A stretch of DNA of 64,000 nucleotides from Gloeotrichia echinulata CP02 (GCA_038087035.1 CP051187.1:4593001-4657000), one strand, 5' to 3'. Counted from the first letter of the stretch, positions 1 to 8,926 are shown. Numbers and translations: made by a program. The notes: generated by a model from the letters alone, not told the origin.

Positions 1-511
1 TTTTTTGGTGCGGATCGGACGCAGATATTGACAAAATCTCTGCATTATGATTTACGATTTTTTCTGCGCTTACAGGGGGCGGCTCGGAGTCCACGACTCC
101 GGAATTACGGGAGAAGGCTTCACCCCACAAATGCTCGCGAATTGGGGGATACTTAGCCATCAGGGGCAATAACACCTCACCGGGCACAAAGCAGAGATGT
201 AAATTTACTGAAGCCCTGGCAGCATAAGGCTGGAACTCTGCATCTGGGAACAAGGTAAATTCTCCAAATGAAGCGCCGTCCTCGAGTGTGGCAATTAACT
301 CACCAGCAGCATCTAGCAATCTTACCTTGCCAGCGATGACTATATAAATACCTGGTTCAACTTCCGTCCCTTGCCAGAATTTGCCGACTTTTGGGGTGAT
401 AAATTTAACTTGATTGAGATAGTGCTGGAATTCTGCTGGGGTCAGAGAATACCCCAAAGTATTGCTCAACTGTTCCAGGGTAACCAATGGATTGGATAGA
501 TGTTGCACCAT
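1..511 (-). CDS. HetC-like exporter, N-terminal part (cut by window edge)
   Basis: Only about the first 170 codons are present; the gene runs off the left edge. Reading leftward from the ATG at 511, residues ~35-125 look like a cyclic-nucleotide-binding beta-roll (stretches such as GIYIVIAGKVRLLD and GASFGEFTLF), then an acidic, proline-rich linker. In Nostocales this arrangement is typical of large exporters in which a cNMP-binding-like domain precedes a C39 peptidase, a membrane domain and an ABC ATPase (HetC and relatives); those later domains lie outside the window and cannot be checked. The gene follows a helix-turn-helix gene on the same strand and the proposed start lies 107 nt inside it, so either the overlap is real or translation starts at a later codon. 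I see no strong Shine-Dalgarno. Orthology to HetC itself is not established. Confidence 0.55.
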   Translation of the reverse strand, partial: MVQHLSNPLVTLEQLSNTLGYSLTPAEFQHYLNQVKFITPKVGKFWQGTEVEPGIYIVIAGKVRLLDAAGELIATLEDGASFGEFTLFPDAEFQPYAARASVNLHLCFVPGEVLLPLMAKYPPIREHLWGEAFSRNSGVVDSEPPPVSAEKIVNHNAEILSISASDPHQK

Positions 512-1130
512 GAATGTCTAAATCTTTATCTAATTTGACAAAGTTGATCGGCAAAAATTCGGTATTATCCGAAATATTTGCAGATTTGAGGTCTGCAATC
601 AAGATTTTGCCACCTTGCTTGCTCTCATTCGCGTTGTCTTCCACATTGCTGGGTTTTGGTCGCGTGGACAATCCCATCTGTTTGAGCAGACGTTTGAGAT
701 GGCGATCGCTCACCTCGACCCCAAATTCTTTTGTCAGATGTTTCTGAAGCCAGTTCGTTGTCCAGCGTCCAAAAGAATAACCATAATCACGGGGACTATG
801 GCTGACCAGTTCTTTCAAACGGTCTAAATATTGTTCATTCACCGCTTTAGGGCGACCAATTGGACAATCTTCCCATTGGTGCGCCATCCCAGAGCGGGCT
901 ATGTGGGTCCAATGTCGTGCTGTGGCTGGACAACAGCCCAATATTTGACAAATTTCGGTTTGAGTTCTTCCCTCATCTGCTAACAACATGATTTCAATCC
1001 GCTGGCTGTAAGATTCGGGTAAATCCTCTTGTAAACTTTTTTGCAGTATTTTACGCTGAAATCTTGTTAAAAAGTTACCTCCTAAATAGCTTGGCTCTTT
1101 GGTCTCAGGTTTTGATTGATAGTAGGACAT
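405..1130 (-). CDS. Helix-turn-helix (IS630/homeodomain-like) protein
   Basis: A 241-residue protein. Residues ~25-65 form a homeodomain-like helix-turn-helix (EGRTQTEICQILGCCPATAR), and residues ~95-150 resemble the second winged helix of IS630-type transposases (RDYGYSFGRWTTNWLQKHL, then SDRHLKRLLKQMGLS). No DDE catalytic domain follows; the C-terminal ~85 residues are of unknown type. It therefore looks like a domesticated DNA-binding protein rather than a transposase. I chose the ATG at 1130 over an in-frame TTG two codons upstream. Its 3' end overlaps the proposed start of the HetC-like exporter by 107 nt; the same strand and order suggest one operon in which this protein could regulate the exporter. 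That role is inference. Confidence 0.65.
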   Translation of the reverse strand: MSYYQSKPETKEPSYLGGNFLTRFQRKILQKSLQEDLPESYSQRIEIMLLADEGRTQTEICQILGCCPATARHWTHIARSGMAHQWEDCPIGRPKAVNEQYLDRLKELVSHSPRDYGYSFGRWTTNWLQKHLTKEFGVEVSDRHLKRLLKQMGLSTRPKPSNVEDNANESKQGGKILIADLKSANISDNTEFLPINFVKLDKDLDIHGATSIQSIGYPGTVEQYFGVFSDPSRIPALSQSS

Positions 1131-1790
1131 AAGCAATTCAAAATTGATACCTCTAAATGGTAAAAGCCAAAATCAATAGGCACACTAATAGCGTCTGATA
1201 CGCTCTTAAACTACTATTAGATTCATCTCCACTGGGAATTTTTACGCAAATTCATAATTCTTGATACACTTTGTTACAAAATCTAGAAAACATCTCAAAT
1301 TAACCTGTTATCTGCTGTTATCCCCCCCCCATTTTGACCTTTTTGTACATAGGTGTTATGCCAAAAATTATCAGGTATGGAGTACGGCTTTTCACGTATT
1401 AATGGTTTATTTATCCATCATAAGTGAGCGATGACTGCTACAGTCCAGGACTAAATTATCTATCCAAAGGTAGATGCCCAAAGGCTAACCTAAGATTATA
1501 GGTTATATATATATGGCTTATATATAACGTCCTACTTGTAGACTGGGTAAATCCTAGGGTCATCAATAAATTTTACCAGCGGGAGAAGGGTGCTAAAATC
1601 CATCATGTTAGTTATTTTTTTTACTAAAATATTTTACATGTTACTATCATATAATCGCAAACAAACACCAGAAATATACCTAATTTTTACAAAAATTTTA
1701 CGATCAGAGAATATTCTGTAAGGTTTTTTGAGGTGCGGCTGACTCGATATTGACAAAACTAGTTTTTGCACCTATACAAACCAAAACTTT
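1131..1790. other. Intergenic region upstream of the HTH gene
   Basis: About 660 bases with no gene I can support. It contains a run of nine C at ~1323-1331 and an AT-rich near-palindrome at ~1500-1530 (ttatatatatatgg / cttatatataa). It should hold the promoter of the leftward HTH/exporter pair, but I cannot assign -10/-35 boxes with confidence. Confidence 0.5.
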
Positions 1791-2195
1791 AATGAGTAAT
1801 GAGTAATGAGTAATCAGTAATGAGTAATGAGTAATCAGTAATGAGTAATGAGTAATGAGTAATGAGTAATCAGTAATGAGTAATGAGTAATGAGTAATGA
1901 GTAATGAGTAATGAGTAATGAGTAATGAGTAATCAGTAATCAGTAATGAGTAATGAGTAATCAGTAATGAGTAATGAGTAATGAGTAATGAGTAATGAGT
2001 AATGAGTAATGAGTAATGAGTAATCAGTAATGAGTAATGAGTAATCAGTAATGAGTAATGAGTAATCAGTAATGAGTAATGAGTAATGAGTAATGAGTAA
2101 TGAGTAATGAGTAATGAGTAATGAGTAATGAGTAATGAGTAATGAGTAATGAGTAATGAGTAATGAGTAATGAGTAATGAGTAATGAGTAATGAG
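1791..2195. repeat. Heptanucleotide tandem array (aatgagt / aatcagt)
   Basis: About 58 copies of a 7-mer, mostly aatgagt with interspersed aatcagt variants. This is a short tandemly repeated repetitive (STRR) sequence of the type known from heterocystous cyanobacteria. Because 7 is not a multiple of 3 and the unit lacks stops on one strand, it generates a long spurious open frame on the minus strand. Confidence 0.9.
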
Positions 2196-2288
2196 TGGAT
2201 TATTTTTGATTTTTCTTTCAACTTGCTTGTTGATTGAAGTTGTTAATATCTTAATAAGTAAGTGGGCGTTAAAAAACACAACTAGATT

Positions 2289-2475
2289 CAATACTGCTCG
2301 GTTAAGCTCAAAAAACTTAAAATTCGTAGGTTGGGTTGAGGAACGTAGACCCGAAGGGGCTTGCCGTAGGCTAACCCAACCTGGACGGGGCTTTGTTGGG
2401 TTACCCTGCGGGTTCTCCGAAGGAGTACGCAGAGCCTCAACCCAACCTACCATTTTCCTTAACCGAGCAGTATTG
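2289..2475. mobile_element. MITE family A, copy 1 (10-bp target duplication)
   Basis: A 187-bp element with inverted ends caatactgctcggttaa / ttaaccgagcagtattg. It is flanked on both sides by the identical 10-mer caactagatt (2279-2288 and 2476-2485). Inside the ends lies a second inverted pair, gtaggttgggttgagg / cctcaacccaacctac. No transposase is encoded, so it would need one in trans. Confidence 0.85.
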
Positions 2476-2580
2476 CAACTAGATTAAGAAATGTAAATCG
2501 CTTAAAAGCTTATATTCAAAGCGTTTCTGATGCTTTACATAAGTTTATGTAGTTCGGATAAGCCTACCTACTTAATTCTT

Positions 2581-2612
2581 TCATTACTCATTACTCATTA
2601 CTCATTACTCAT
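2581..2612. repeat. Short heptamer array (attactc)
   Basis: Four to five copies of attactc, the complement of the aatgagt unit of the array at 1791-2195, sitting just past the stop codon of the PMT gene. Confidence 0.75.
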
Positions 2613-2633
2613 TCCCCCCCTGCGGTGATCAAA

Positions 2634-4151
2634 TCAAATCCAAGAATTAAACCACATTCGCAGTTTATAATCGTGACTGGAGAGAGGTAAACCCAAATAA
2701 ATCGGCATCCAGAAAATGAAAGCAGCGATGATGAGAAAAGTAATCGTGATACCGACTGCACGTAGACTGCGATAATAACTGCGAAGACACTGGTCTACAA
2801 ACCAGGCGATCGCTAAAAATACAAATACCACCGCACACATATAGTGGTAAATAAAAACGCACCTTGTCACCTTTACCCAAGGTAATAAGTTAGCTGCATA
2901 ATTTAATACCAAAAACAAAGCAATCCAAGTATCAACATTCGGTGTCGCTGGTACTGAAAAATGCTTTTGTTTAATCCAAGGAATGACGACTTGTGATAAT
3001 AGCATCCCGACTAAAAACAACATAGCAGCGACACCAAACCACCACAAAAATGGATTACCCATTGCATGGACATCATAAATAACTTTTCCCGCATTTGCAG
3101 GTAAATTTGGACCTAGTACAGGTAATGGATCACTGAAACTCTGCGCCGTTTGATAATAATAAGCCATTGGTCGCGTCAACAATGGCCATTTGTACCATGC
3201 GGCACAGTAAGGATGTACATTAGGACTATTTCCACCCATGTGCAGGTGAAAATACAAAATTTCTTGATGTACCTTGATAAAATCAAATCTTGTATCTAGC
3301 TGTAGGTGGGGAATCCAGATGAGGCTGTAGACCGAAGCTGGGATAATTCCTAAATAAAATAGCATCTGGAAAACATTTAGCTGAGTCAGATTTTGTAGCG
3401 GTGTCTCAACTGGAACTGATGAGGGTTGTGGAGTGAAAATTTGATTGATTGCATCGCGCTTTTTAGATAAAAAGCTTCGCCAGTATGGCAAAAAATGTAA
3501 GCAATGAATTCCCCAAGCTGTTATCCAAATCAAATAAGCACCCAACAAAAACCATAAACCATTCCATTTAGTACCGGCTGACGCACCAAAACTAATTCCC
3601 GCCAAAATTAACCATAACGAACGCCTGTGTTTTTGGTTGTCTAATGCTAATAATAAAAACCATTGCCCCAACAAACCAAAGATGACAATATAAATATTAT
3701 TCAGCGCATAGCGAGACTCAACCAAAAATATGCCATCACAAGCTGTAAAGAAACCAGCAAGTAAAGCAAAGCTCCGGCGATGACTCAACTGATAAGCAAC
3801 ACCAGCAACAACTAAGGGAATAAATGAGCCAGTGAGAGCATTTAACCAACGATAACTCCAAGGCGATCGCAATGAACCAGTCAGCCCATTTACAGGTTCT
3901 TGCCAAAAGGGAAAATGACTGCTAATCCAAATCCCAATACCAATAATATATTGACTCAGGGGTGGATGAGCATTAAAAAATGGCGTATGGGTGAGATAAT
4001 TATTGCCAAATGTCGCGAAGTAAACTTCATCAAAGACCAGGGTATTAAATCGCTCCAGTCCCCAAAAGCGCAAGGCTAGGGATAGAAGAAATATACCCGC
4101 CATCCCAATTCGGAACCAAAGAACAGAATTTGTACTCAATTTTTTACTCAT
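2634..4151 (-). CDS. PMT-type (GT39) mannosyltransferase
   Basis: A 505-residue polytopic membrane protein of the dolichyl-phosphate-mannose-protein mannosyltransferase family, which moves mannose from a polyprenyl phosphate carrier to proteins on the outer face of the membrane. The first transmembrane segment (~14-30) is followed by an acidic motif, LVFDEVYF (~38-45), at the place of the catalytic Asp-Glu of the family. The HAHPPL-like stretch (NAHPPLSQY) and about ten further hydrophobic segments also fit. The length is usual for bacterial members. It stands alone, with a repeat array behind it, and begins with ATGAGTAAAAAA. The acceptor protein is unknown. Confidence 0.85.
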   Translation of the reverse strand: MSKKLSTNSVLWFRIGMAGIFLLSLALRFWGLERFNTLVFDEVYFATFGNNYLTHTPFFNAHPPLSQYIIGIGIWISSHFPFWQEPVNGLTGSLRSPWSYRWLNALTGSFIPLVVAGVAYQLSHRRSFALLAGFFTACDGIFLVESRYALNNIYIVIFGLLGQWFLLLALDNQKHRRSLWLILAGISFGASAGTKWNGLWFLLGAYLIWITAWGIHCLHFLPYWRSFLSKKRDAINQIFTPQPSSVPVETPLQNLTQLNVFQMLFYLGIIPASVYSLIWIPHLQLDTRFDFIKVHQEILYFHLHMGGNSPNVHPYCAAWYKWPLLTRPMAYYYQTAQSFSDPLPVLGPNLPANAGKVIYDVHAMGNPFLWWFGVAAMLFLVGMLLSQVVIPWIKQKHFSVPATPNVDTWIALFLVLNYAANLLPWVKVTRCVFIYHYMCAVVFVFLAIAWFVDQCLRSYYRSLRAVGITITFLIIAAFIFWMPIYLGLPLSSHDYKLRMWFNSWI

Positions 4152-4536
4152 TAGTCAATATTCCAATCGCATTAATTTCCAGTTTGAGTCATTTCCAGGG
4201 TGCAGACATGAAATAGAGACCTAACATCTCACGTCTTTAACATTAATTCTTTCAGTATCCCTTTTAAAGCCCTTGGTACACAGTTTCATCAATTCGCAGG
4301 AAATTGACTCTGCATTCCCAACTCCTCACGCTCCACTCTCCGGGGCTAAGTCCGTGCGCCCCGGACACGTGGTCTATTTACCTGAAAACTGCTCTAAAGA
4401 CATAACAAGCCCTTTCCCTATGTTCAATTTTAGATTTGAAATTTTCGATGGTGCGATTAAATGCCAGGGTATAGTCAAGAAAAATTAACAATTATTCGCG
4501 ATAATGGCTGTATCACAATAATACATGTAAAGAAAA
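4152..4536. other. Intergenic region with fragment of MITE family D
   Basis: No convincing gene. Positions ~4340-4397 carry a fragment of the family-D repeat (gcgccccgga, then gtggtctatttacctgaaaa). An apparent 71-codon open frame here runs through this repeat and is not credible as a gene. Confidence 0.55.
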
Positions 4537-4941
4537 ATGTCTCAATTAGAACGATTACTGAAAATGGCAGAAGATGAGCTAACCGAATACAGCACTGATG
4601 CTCGCAAAATAGAAAAACTGCGTCGGAAAATTGGTATATCGGTATCGGCTGCAGAACAGCGAGAAGTCAAAGAGGCATTATTAGCTATTATGGAAACTGG
4701 TCAAATTGCTAAAATTGTCGAAGAACAAAGACAAGTAGCAGCCTTACCATTTTGGGGAATTGCCGGCTTGGGTTTATTATTAGGAATTTCTTTAAATCAA
4801 CCCATAGGCTTATTGGCTGCGATCGCTGGGTCTGTATTCGCATTTAAAATTCAGAAATGGGGTTGGGAATTGCAGGCAAAGCGTCTATTATTGCAAACAT
4901 TTGAAGATATTGAAGCGCGGATTGCTCAACCAAATAAGTGA
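4537..4941 (+). CDS. Conserved hypothetical, two membrane segments
   Basis: A 134-residue protein I do not recognise as a named family. Residues 1-70 are charged and predicted helical, possibly a coiled coil (MSQLERLLKMAEDELTEY, then KIEKLRRKI). Residues ~72-110 contain two closely spaced hydrophobic helices (FWGIAGLGLLLGISL and IGLLAAIAGSVFAF), and the tail is a basic/amphipathic helix. The topology suggests a small membrane-anchored protein with both ends on the same side. It is expressed from its own promoter region after a repeat-rich gap; its neighbours give no functional hint. Confidence 0.65.
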   Translation: MSQLERLLKMAEDELTEYSTDARKIEKLRRKIGISVSAAEQREVKEALLAIMETGQIAKIVEEQRQVAALPFWGIAGLGLLLGISLNQPIGLLAAIAGSVFAFKIQKWGWELQAKRLLLQTFEDIEARIAQPNK

Positions 4942-4945
4942 ACAT

Positions 4946-5218
4946 TATAGCGTTTCCCGGCCTAGGGCGTGTTTTCAAAGTCTTATACAATACCACTAAA
5001 ACGCTGACACATGTAGATTTCGCGTAGGGGCACGGCATTGCCGTGCCCCTACAGCTGGTATCATATCGTGTGGATTTAGGGGTATCTAAAAATTTATCCG
5101 GCTAAACAAATAGTTTGAAAACACGCCCTAGTGCGGTACACCCGTAGGGGCACGGCAATGCCGTGCCCCTACACCTAGAGATATGATATTGTACCTCATC
5201 TGAATGAGAAGCGCTATA
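4946..5218. mobile_element. MITE family C, copy interrupted by MITE B
   Basis: The left end tatagcgtttcccggcctag (4946-4965) and the continuation tgcggtacacccgtagg (from 5132), ending in gcgctata at 5218, together make one family-C element. It is split by the 162-bp family-B element. Complete copies at 13980, 34806 and 52222 show the uninterrupted arrangement. Confidence 0.7.
4966..5127. mobile_element. MITE family B, copy 1 (CTAG target)
   Basis: A 162-bp element with perfect 14-bp inverted ends ggcgtgttttcaaa / tttgaaaacacgcc, flanked on both sides by ctag. It carries an internal palindrome built around ggcacggcattgccgtgcc. The copy at 36526-36687 is identical base for base. The CTAG duplication resembles that made by some IS5-group transposases; that parentage is inference. 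Confidence 0.85.
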
Positions 5219-5268
5219 TAATATGTCAATTTGTGTGTATCTCTAGATTAGACGAGGAAGTCAGAATC

Positions 5269-5394
5269 CAATACAGTTCAGTTAGGCTCGAATGATATAC
5301 ACTGTACGGGCACGGCATCCAAAATTTTTTCTTCTAATGACAATTTTATTCGTGCCGTGCCCCTACGACAATTTTCCTTAACTGAACTGTATTG
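5269..5394. mobile_element. MITE family A, copy 2 (10-bp target duplication)
   Basis: A 126-bp element with ends caatacagttcagtta / taactgaactgtattg, flanked by the identical 10-mer agtcagaatc (5259-5268 and 5395-5404). It has a long internal stem (gggcacgg / ccgtgccc). It differs at two bases from the copy at 30543-30668. It has inserted into the 3' end of the DUF29 gene and supplies that gene's stop codon. Confidence 0.9.
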
Positions 5395-5824
5395 AGTCAG
5401 AATCAAGAACCTGTTGAATAGTAAAAGGACACTCACTCGGAAAAGTTTCTACTGGTTTTTCAGTCTCCTTAGCTGCATCTCGACGGGCACGTAGATAATA
5501 TTTTTGTATCCACTCCCAGTCTTCAATAAAACGTTGCAAACTGGGAGTATCTTCCAAGCAATCTTGAATTTTATCTCGACAGTTTAAGATTGTATTTAGC
5601 CAACTTTTGGTTTTGCGCTCTGGTTGATACTGGCATTTTAGTAAGTGCATTAAAAGCACCTGCAAGTAACTGCCAATTTCCTTTTGTTCACTTCGTCCCA
5701 AAGCTTCTAGTTCCTCTACCAAATGTTCCACATCTAATTCAGCCCAGCGTCCTTTTTTCAGGCTCTCAGCTTGTTGCTGCGTCCACAGCAGAAAGTCCTG
5801 ATCGTAGAGCGTTGCTTTACTCAT
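5378..5824 (-). CDS. DUF29 family protein
   Basis: A 148-residue member of the DUF29 family, very common in cyanobacteria and of unknown function. The opening, MSKATLYDQDFLLWTQQQ, and the conserved middle (HLVEELEALGRSEQKEI, then HLLKCQYQPE) are diagnostic. I chose the ATG at 5824 because DUF29 proteins begin with this segment; an in-frame ATG 21 codons further upstream adds unrelated sequence. The last codons (SIQFS) and the TAA lie inside the terminal inverted repeat of a MITE inserted at 5269-5394, so the original C-terminus has been replaced, probably by only a few residues. Confidence 0.8.
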   Translation of the reverse strand: MSKATLYDQDFLLWTQQQAESLKKGRWAELDVEHLVEELEALGRSEQKEIGSYLQVLLMHLLKCQYQPERKTKSWLNTILNCRDKIQDCLEDTPSLQRFIEDWEWIQKYYLRARRDAAKETEKPVETFPSECPFTIQQVLDSDSIQFS

Positions 5825-6118
5825 GAATGATTGCTCCCTCTGCTTTGGGCAAAATTTCGGATATTTTCGCTCAATGGGTTTCTGCAATCAACATTTTATC
5901 TCATTCTCCTGCTCACCTTCAAGAGGCTTAATCGTATACTCTAATAATTAGAGGTTTTATTCGGATTTCTAGCTCCAGGAAATTGTCAAGATTTTATTGA
6001 TACAATTTTAGTGAAAATAGGTCATTAGTTCATAGCCATGACCCTTGATAGTGAGATAAGTAAGTCGGCACGAAAAAACAAAACTATATTACTATATGTA
6101 AATATGTCCCAAATGCTT
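5825..6118. other. Intergenic region, nothing recognised
   Basis: No gene, repeat or structured element that I can support, apart from the DUF29 promoter region expected near 5830-5950. Confidence 0.4.
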
Positions 6119-6366
6119 ACCAATGACAAATGACAAATGACAAAGAGTAATGAGTAATGAGTAATGAGTAATGAGTAATGAGTAATGAGTAATGAGTAAT
6201 GAGTAATGAGTAATGAGTAATGAGTAATGAGTAATGAGTAATGAGTAATGAGTAATGAGTAATGAGTAATGAGTAATGAGTAATGAGTAATGACAAATGA
6301 CAAATGACAAATAACCAATGACAAATGACAAATGACAAATGACAAATGACAAATGACAAATGACAA
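6119..6366. repeat. Composite heptamer array (caaatga and gtaatga)
   Basis: Three blocks: caaatga units, then about 24 gtaatga units, then caaatga units again with one caatga variant. The mirror-like block order is A-B-A. Spurious open frames on the minus strand come from this array. Confidence 0.9.
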
Positions 6367-6457
6367 AATCAAGACGGCAATGCAGGAGTAACGGTAGCTG
6401 TTCTATCAGGCTCAACTAGTAAAGCCAAAATATCTTCGTATTTAAATCGTAATTACC

Positions 6458-7696
6458 ATGACTAAAACACCTATCCATGTGAAATTCCCCAAAGGACGTA
6501 CAGCATTTTTAGTGATCCACGGTATTGGCGAACAATACCCTTTTGAAACCGTCAATGATTTTACCCAGAACTGGCTAAAATACTTTGAAACACAGAACTT
6601 AAAAATCCAGTTAGACCATTTACTGGCTAAACGCAGACTATCAGTAGGCTCTTTTTGGACAGAAAGCTTTGTCAGATTGAGTTCAACCGATCCTCAACAA
6701 GACTGGATAATTGATATTCATGAGTACTACTGGGCACCTAGTACAGGAAATCAAATCCAAGTATCTCAGATATTGCAGTGGGCAGAGCAGACACTAAATG
6801 GGACAATCAAGTTTTATAACCGTAAGGATAACCAAGTCTTATTAGATGATCTTCTCGAGAACCGGAATCAGAAAGGTTATTTTAAATTCCGCCTGCGCCT
6901 ACTGACCATATTCTTGCGCCTATATAACATTCTCTACCCTGGGTTAAGGCTGGTATTATCGTTAATTCTGTATTTGCTAAGTCCATTTCTGAGCGGACGC
7001 TTTCTGCAATCAGCCTGGAAGGTCAGTAAAGAAATGATAACTCCGCCATTAGTTAATTTCGTGGGTGATATCACCCTCTACAGCATAACTGATCCAAAAT
7101 CACCTTACCAAAATATTCGCCAGCAAATCCTCAGAGAATGCTTAACATTACTCAAAGCAATTCTCAAAGATAAGCAAGCAAATTACGACCAAGTAATACT
7201 GGTGGGACATTCTCTTGGCAGCTGTATTGCCTATGATACATTAAACCTTCTCTGTATTGAAGCAAGTCTGACTCAAGACAAAGGTAAAAGTCTGTTGATC
7301 GATAAACTTCAGGGGCTAGTTACCTTTGGTTCACCACTAGACAAAATAGCCTTTTTCTTTCGCGAGATAGCGGGGGAAGGACAGTATATTCGACAGCGGA
7401 TTTTACAACACCTCCACTCCTTCCGCGTCAAATCAAAATTTTTGCAGCAAACTTCATACTTTACTAATCCCCCAGTGGTATGTAATCTAGAGCAAATACG
7501 TTGGTTTAATTACTATCACCAGAAAGATCCAATCAGCGGTAATCTAGATTACTACGATAACCTAGAGAACATTGAAATGAAATATCAAGCATCCTGGGGA
7601 GGACAAGGACACCTGGGTTACTGGACTGATCTAACCTTTTATGAAAGTATTGCTGATCACTTCCTCTATGACTCCAATGACCATTCGATAAATTAG
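6458..7696 (+). CDS. Alpha/beta-hydrolase fold protein
   Basis: A 412-residue protein with a lipase-like nucleophile elbow, LVGHSLGSCIAYD (Ser at ~residue 251), and an N-terminal beta strand followed by an oxyanion-type motif, AFLVIHGIGEQYP. The central region (~145-185) has one or two strongly hydrophobic segments (LRLVLSLILYLLSPFLSG), suggesting membrane association. A C-terminal GHLGYW stretch could carry the catalytic His. The substrate cannot be assigned; such proteins are usually annotated as hypothetical or lipase-like. The gene starts about 90 bp after the heptamer array and is followed by a tandem tcaaggg repeat. Confidence 0.7.
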   Translation: MTKTPIHVKFPKGRTAFLVIHGIGEQYPFETVNDFTQNWLKYFETQNLKIQLDHLLAKRRLSVGSFWTESFVRLSSTDPQQDWIIDIHEYYWAPSTGNQIQVSQILQWAEQTLNGTIKFYNRKDNQVLLDDLLENRNQKGYFKFRLRLLTIFLRLYNILYPGLRLVLSLILYLLSPFLSGRFLQSAWKVSKEMITPPLVNFVGDITLYSITDPKSPYQNIRQQILRECLTLLKAILKDKQANYDQVILVGHSLGSCIAYDTLNLLCIEASLTQDKGKSLLIDKLQGLVTFGSPLDKIAFFFREIAGEGQYIRQRILQHLHSFRVKSKFLQQTSYFTNPPVVCNLEQIRWFNYYHQKDPISGNLDYYDNLENIEMKYQASWGGQGHLGYWTDLTFYESIADHFLYDSNDHSIN

Positions 7697-7728
7697 AACT
7701 CTATGGAACAACGTTAGACAGCGAAGAT

Positions 7729-7760
7729 TGTCAAGGGTCAAGGGTCAAGGGTCAAGGGGG
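7729..7760. repeat. tcaaggg heptamer repeat
   Basis: Four tandem copies of tcaaggg, ending in tcaaggggg, between the hydrolase and TerB-like genes; a short array of the STRR class. Confidence 0.8.
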
Positions 7761-7816
7761 AGAATGACAACTGACAACTGACAAACATCTACAATGTACG
7801 ATTGGAGGTAACAATC

Positions 7817-8869
7817 ATGACAAAATATGATAAAATATTCAACTCAAAACAGACTTCAAAAGAATCGCTGAGTCCAGAAGAAGGGGTAGCGGCGATCGCA
7901 GTCATCACCGCAGGGGCTGATTCTTCTTTAGATGAGTTAGATGCAGATGCTTTAGTTACGATCCTCTGGGATTTTGAGATCTTTGAGGAATACTCCGAAG
8001 ATGAAATCACTGAAATAGTTGATAGACTCATATACATTGGGGAGGAAGAGGGGCTGGGCGCCCTATTTAATATCGCCAGGGAATCCCTCTCTGATGATGT
8101 ACTATTGGATGCTTTTGCGGCTGGGGTGATCATACTTTTAGACCCAGAAGAATTGGTTCTCCCTAAAAAGAAACAGCCTTATCTCAAAAAGCTACAGGAA
8201 GCTTTGGATCTAGAGGATGAAGAAGCCCAAGAAATTATACAAGAGGTAATTGCTGCTTTTCAAGAAGCAGAAAATGACGAATTTGCAGATGATGAAGATG
8301 AAACAGTGGTAGTTGAAGAATACAGCGAACAAGTCTATGAGTCGCCTTTAGGTAATTTTTCACTCCCAATTCCAGTTGACCCCCAGCAAGGCGGTAGAAT
8401 TCAAAGTCAAGAAGGAGTAGTTGGCTTTTCTGATGATTTTGGCACTTTCCTGAGAATTGATTATTATCCTCTCCCGGACGAACAAGTCGAGGAAATAGAG
8501 TCTACTGGACAGCAAGAATATCTCCAATCAGTTCTAGTAGAAAAATATGTACCTCAGGCAATTATTGTCAATTTACCAAATGCTCAAATAGAGTATAGCG
8601 AATATCTGGAAGAAACGCTAGCAGGGGCTTACTATATATTAGTAGATATGCCCCAAGGTTCCACAATTTCCAAGCAAGAAAATAACGGCACCGCCATCAG
8701 ATTAGATGCATACCGAGGGCTACTGGCTTTTATCAAAGCTGACTTTTTGTATATAATTAGCAACCAGCGCAGCTTTTTTAACGGACAAGCTCCCGGTTCT
8801 ATTGAAGACGAAGCGGAGGAACTCAAGGAAAATCTTTTAGATTTCGTTGAGACGATTGAGTTTACCTAG
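7817..8869 (+). CDS. TerB-like N-terminal domain protein
   Basis: A 350-residue acidic protein. Residues ~18-135 resemble the TerB/tellurite-resistance helical domain: SLSPEEGVAAIAVITAGADS, followed by acidic helices with spaced Asp/Glu pairs. Residues ~150-170 are a Glu/Asp-rich linker. The C-terminal part (~175-345, beginning ESPLGNFSLPIPV) is mostly beta and recalls a PsbP-like fold, but I cannot confirm it. The start at 7817 is supported by GGAGGT at 7804-7809. A strong hairpin terminator follows. No signal peptide is seen, so it is probably cytoplasmic. No tellurite genes are nearby, so a general stress or membrane-associated role is as likely. Confidence 0.65.
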   Translation: MTKYDKIFNSKQTSKESLSPEEGVAAIAVITAGADSSLDELDADALVTILWDFEIFEEYSEDEITEIVDRLIYIGEEEGLGALFNIARESLSDDVLLDAFAAGVIILLDPEELVLPKKKQPYLKKLQEALDLEDEEAQEIIQEVIAAFQEAENDEFADDEDETVVVEEYSEQVYESPLGNFSLPIPVDPQQGGRIQSQEGVVGFSDDFGTFLRIDYYPLPDEQVEEIESTGQQEYLQSVLVEKYVPQAIIVNLPNAQIEYSEYLEETLAGAYYILVDMPQGSTISKQENNGTAIRLDAYRGLLAFIKADFLYIISNQRSFFNGQAPGSIEDEAEELKENLLDFVETIEFT

Positions 8870-8896
8870 TCTCAAAATTTCAGCGAAATATGACCA

Positions 8897-8926
8897 AAAG
8901 ACGCTCAAAGGGCGTCTTTATTTTTA
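8897..8926 (+). terminator. Rho-independent terminator after TerB-like gene
   Basis: Stem aaagacgc / gcgtcttt with a short loop, followed by atttttat; 28 bp past the stop codon. Confidence 0.8.

Noticed and set aside
1704..2453. Minus-strand frame of ~250 codons with SLLITHY repeats
   Set aside because: It is the translation of the aatgagt heptamer array; no codon bias, and the array occurs elsewhere without a frame.
4273..4488. 71-codon plus-strand frame
   Set aside because: Includes a family-D repeat fragment; no homology or ribosome-binding site.
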